Shown here one piece after another: positions 5,722 to 6,223 of a DNA stretch of 6,223 nt. The stretch is from Gammaproteobacteria bacterium (GTDB taxonomy: Bacteria; Pseudomonadota; Alphaproteobacteria; UBA828), in the NCBI GenBank assembly GCA_002714015.1, contig PAWF01000041.1, forward strand, positions 3,303-9,525, written 5' to 3'. The position numbers and the translations under genes are program-made. Position 1 is the first letter of the stretch. Every line of letters starts with the position of its first letter. A model generated the notes under the pieces. It did no database searches. It was given only the letters and a program-made list of their open reading frames with translations, and was not told the origin of the DNA.

Positions 5722-6045
5722 ATGTTTGATTTACAGGTCAACCAAAGATTTGAATTGGCAGAAACCTTCGGGCTCCTCTCAGACCCTACACGGCTCTCAA
5801 TTGTGTTGGCATGTATGGATCTAAAGGTCTCTGCGGGGGACATTGCAGACAAACTAAATGTATCTCCGTCACTGGTTAGCCACCATCTGCGTTTGTTACG
5901 CTCTGCGCGCATAGTGCGTTCTGAGCGGCAAGGTAAGCATGTTTTCTACTCAATGACTGATGACTGTGTCCGCATTGTACTGACGACTATGATCAATCAT
6001 CTCTTCACCCATGAATACTCTGAAAATATAGGAGAAGCCGTATGA
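5722..6045 (+). CDS. ArsR/SmtB-family metal-responsive repressor
   Basis: A 107-residue winged-helix repressor, probably dimeric. It shows the family core: FGLLSDPTRLSIV (16-28), GDIADKLNVSPSLVSHHLRLLR (39-60, with the recognition helix at 48-60) and the wing ERQGKHVFYSMTDD (68-81). The SmtB-type alpha-5 metal site aligns as Asp80, Cys82 (His in SmtB) and His93, while the fourth ligand (Glu in SmtB) is Thr96, followed by His97. The alpha-3 Cys motif of ArsR/CadC is absent. Zinc is the likely inducer, but the altered site leaves copper, cadmium or nickel open. The frame runs back to a TTG at 5683, but that is the -35 box; ATG 5722 is the likely start although no Shine-Dalgarno precedes it. The stop overlaps the metallothionein start (ATGA), so the repressor should control both itself and the metallothionein. 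Confidence 0.92.
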   Translation: MFDLQVNQRFELAETFGLLSDPTRLSIVLACMDLKVSAGDIADKLNVSPSLVSHHLRLLRSARIVRSERQGKHVFYSMTDDCVRIVLTTMINHLFTHEYSENIGEAV

Positions 6046-6209
6046 TAAAAGTAACTCAACAAAAATGCGCCTGTTCTGATTGCGTCTGCGTTATCTCAAT
6101 TAGTGAAGCACTAAAGAAAGACGGTCAGAATTTTTGCAGTGAGCCTTGCACCAATGGTCATACATCAGGTATTGGTTGCGATCATCAGGGCTGCGCCTGC
6201 TGCGGTTAA
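6042..6209 (+). CDS. Bacterial metallothionein (SmtA/BmtA family)
   Basis: A complete 55-residue protein that matches Synechococcus SmtA (56 residues) almost position for position. It has CACSDCVC (9-16), FCSEPCTNGH (31-40) and CDHQGCACC (46-54). The eleven zinc ligands of SmtA all have counterparts: Cys9, 11, 14, 16, 32, 36, His40, Cys46, His48, Cys51 and Cys53. A tenth cysteine, Cys54, replaces the C-terminal histidine of SmtA. It should bind about four Zn(II) or Cd(II) ions in a single cytoplasmic cluster and buffer excess metal. GGAG at 6031-6034 lies 7 nt before the ATG, and the start overlaps the repressor stop by 4 bp, so the two are translationally coupled and co-regulated. The stop is TAA at 6207-6209, 14 nt before the window edge; no terminator is visible within the window. 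Confidence 0.94.
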   Translation: MIKVTQQKCACSDCVCVISISEALKKDGQNFCSEPCTNGHTSGIGCDHQGCACCG

Positions 6210-6223
6210 AAATATCTGATATA

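Noticed and set aside
5667..5912. 81-residue - strand open frame opposite the repressor gene
   Set aside because: It is antisense to the conserved helix-turn-helix coding region and crosses the operator; no family resemblance.

Overview
This window looks like an AT-rich alphaproteobacterial chromosome segment, possibly from a marine lineage; this is inferred, since no rRNA or other phylogenetic marker is present. The clues are the 18-bp palindrome at 4353-4370, which is nearly identical to the Zur box described for the Rhodobacter group; alphaproteobacterial-looking HspQ, VOC and chalcone-isomerase-like proteins; and many A/T-ending codons. All nine protein genes appear intact. No tRNA, rRNA, CRISPR array or insertion sequence was seen, and no gene-free stretch exceeds 300 bases.

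Left part (1-3638), ordinary housekeeping and accessory genes. The window opens with the tail of an unidentified + strand transcription unit, closed by a strong intrinsic terminator (66-101). Then come a small VOC/glyoxalase-fold protein (198-566, +), a secreted chalcone-isomerase-like protein (649-1176, +), an acetoacetate-decarboxylase-like protein lacking the usual Schiff-base lysine (1268-1948, -), hspQ (2148-2465, -) and a zinc-independent quinone oxidoreductase of the MDR superfamily (2664-3638, +). These show no obvious shared pathway.

Right part (3664-6209), a compact zinc-homeostasis block. A DUF1826 gene (-) and zigA (+), a COG0523 GTPase thought to be a zinc metallochaperone, diverge from one intergenic region. 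A single Zur operator there sits on the zigA -10 box and upstream of the DUF1826 -10 box, so both genes should switch on in zinc scarcity. Next is an ArsR/SmtB-family repressor, with its own 14-bp inverted-repeat operator on its promoter. It overlaps by 4 bp (ATGA) a 55-residue bacterial metallothionein at 6042-6209, easily missed because it is so short. This pair should switch on under metal excess. The block therefore puts a scarcity response beside an excess response. Its sampled GC content (about 42-52%) is higher than that of the left-hand genes (about 27-38% in sampled lines), which hints at a separate origin.

Two starts matter for annotation. The longest zigA reading frame begins inside the Zur operator, and the longest repressor reading frame begins on the TTG of the promoter's -35 box. 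The true starts are probably 4405 and 5722.
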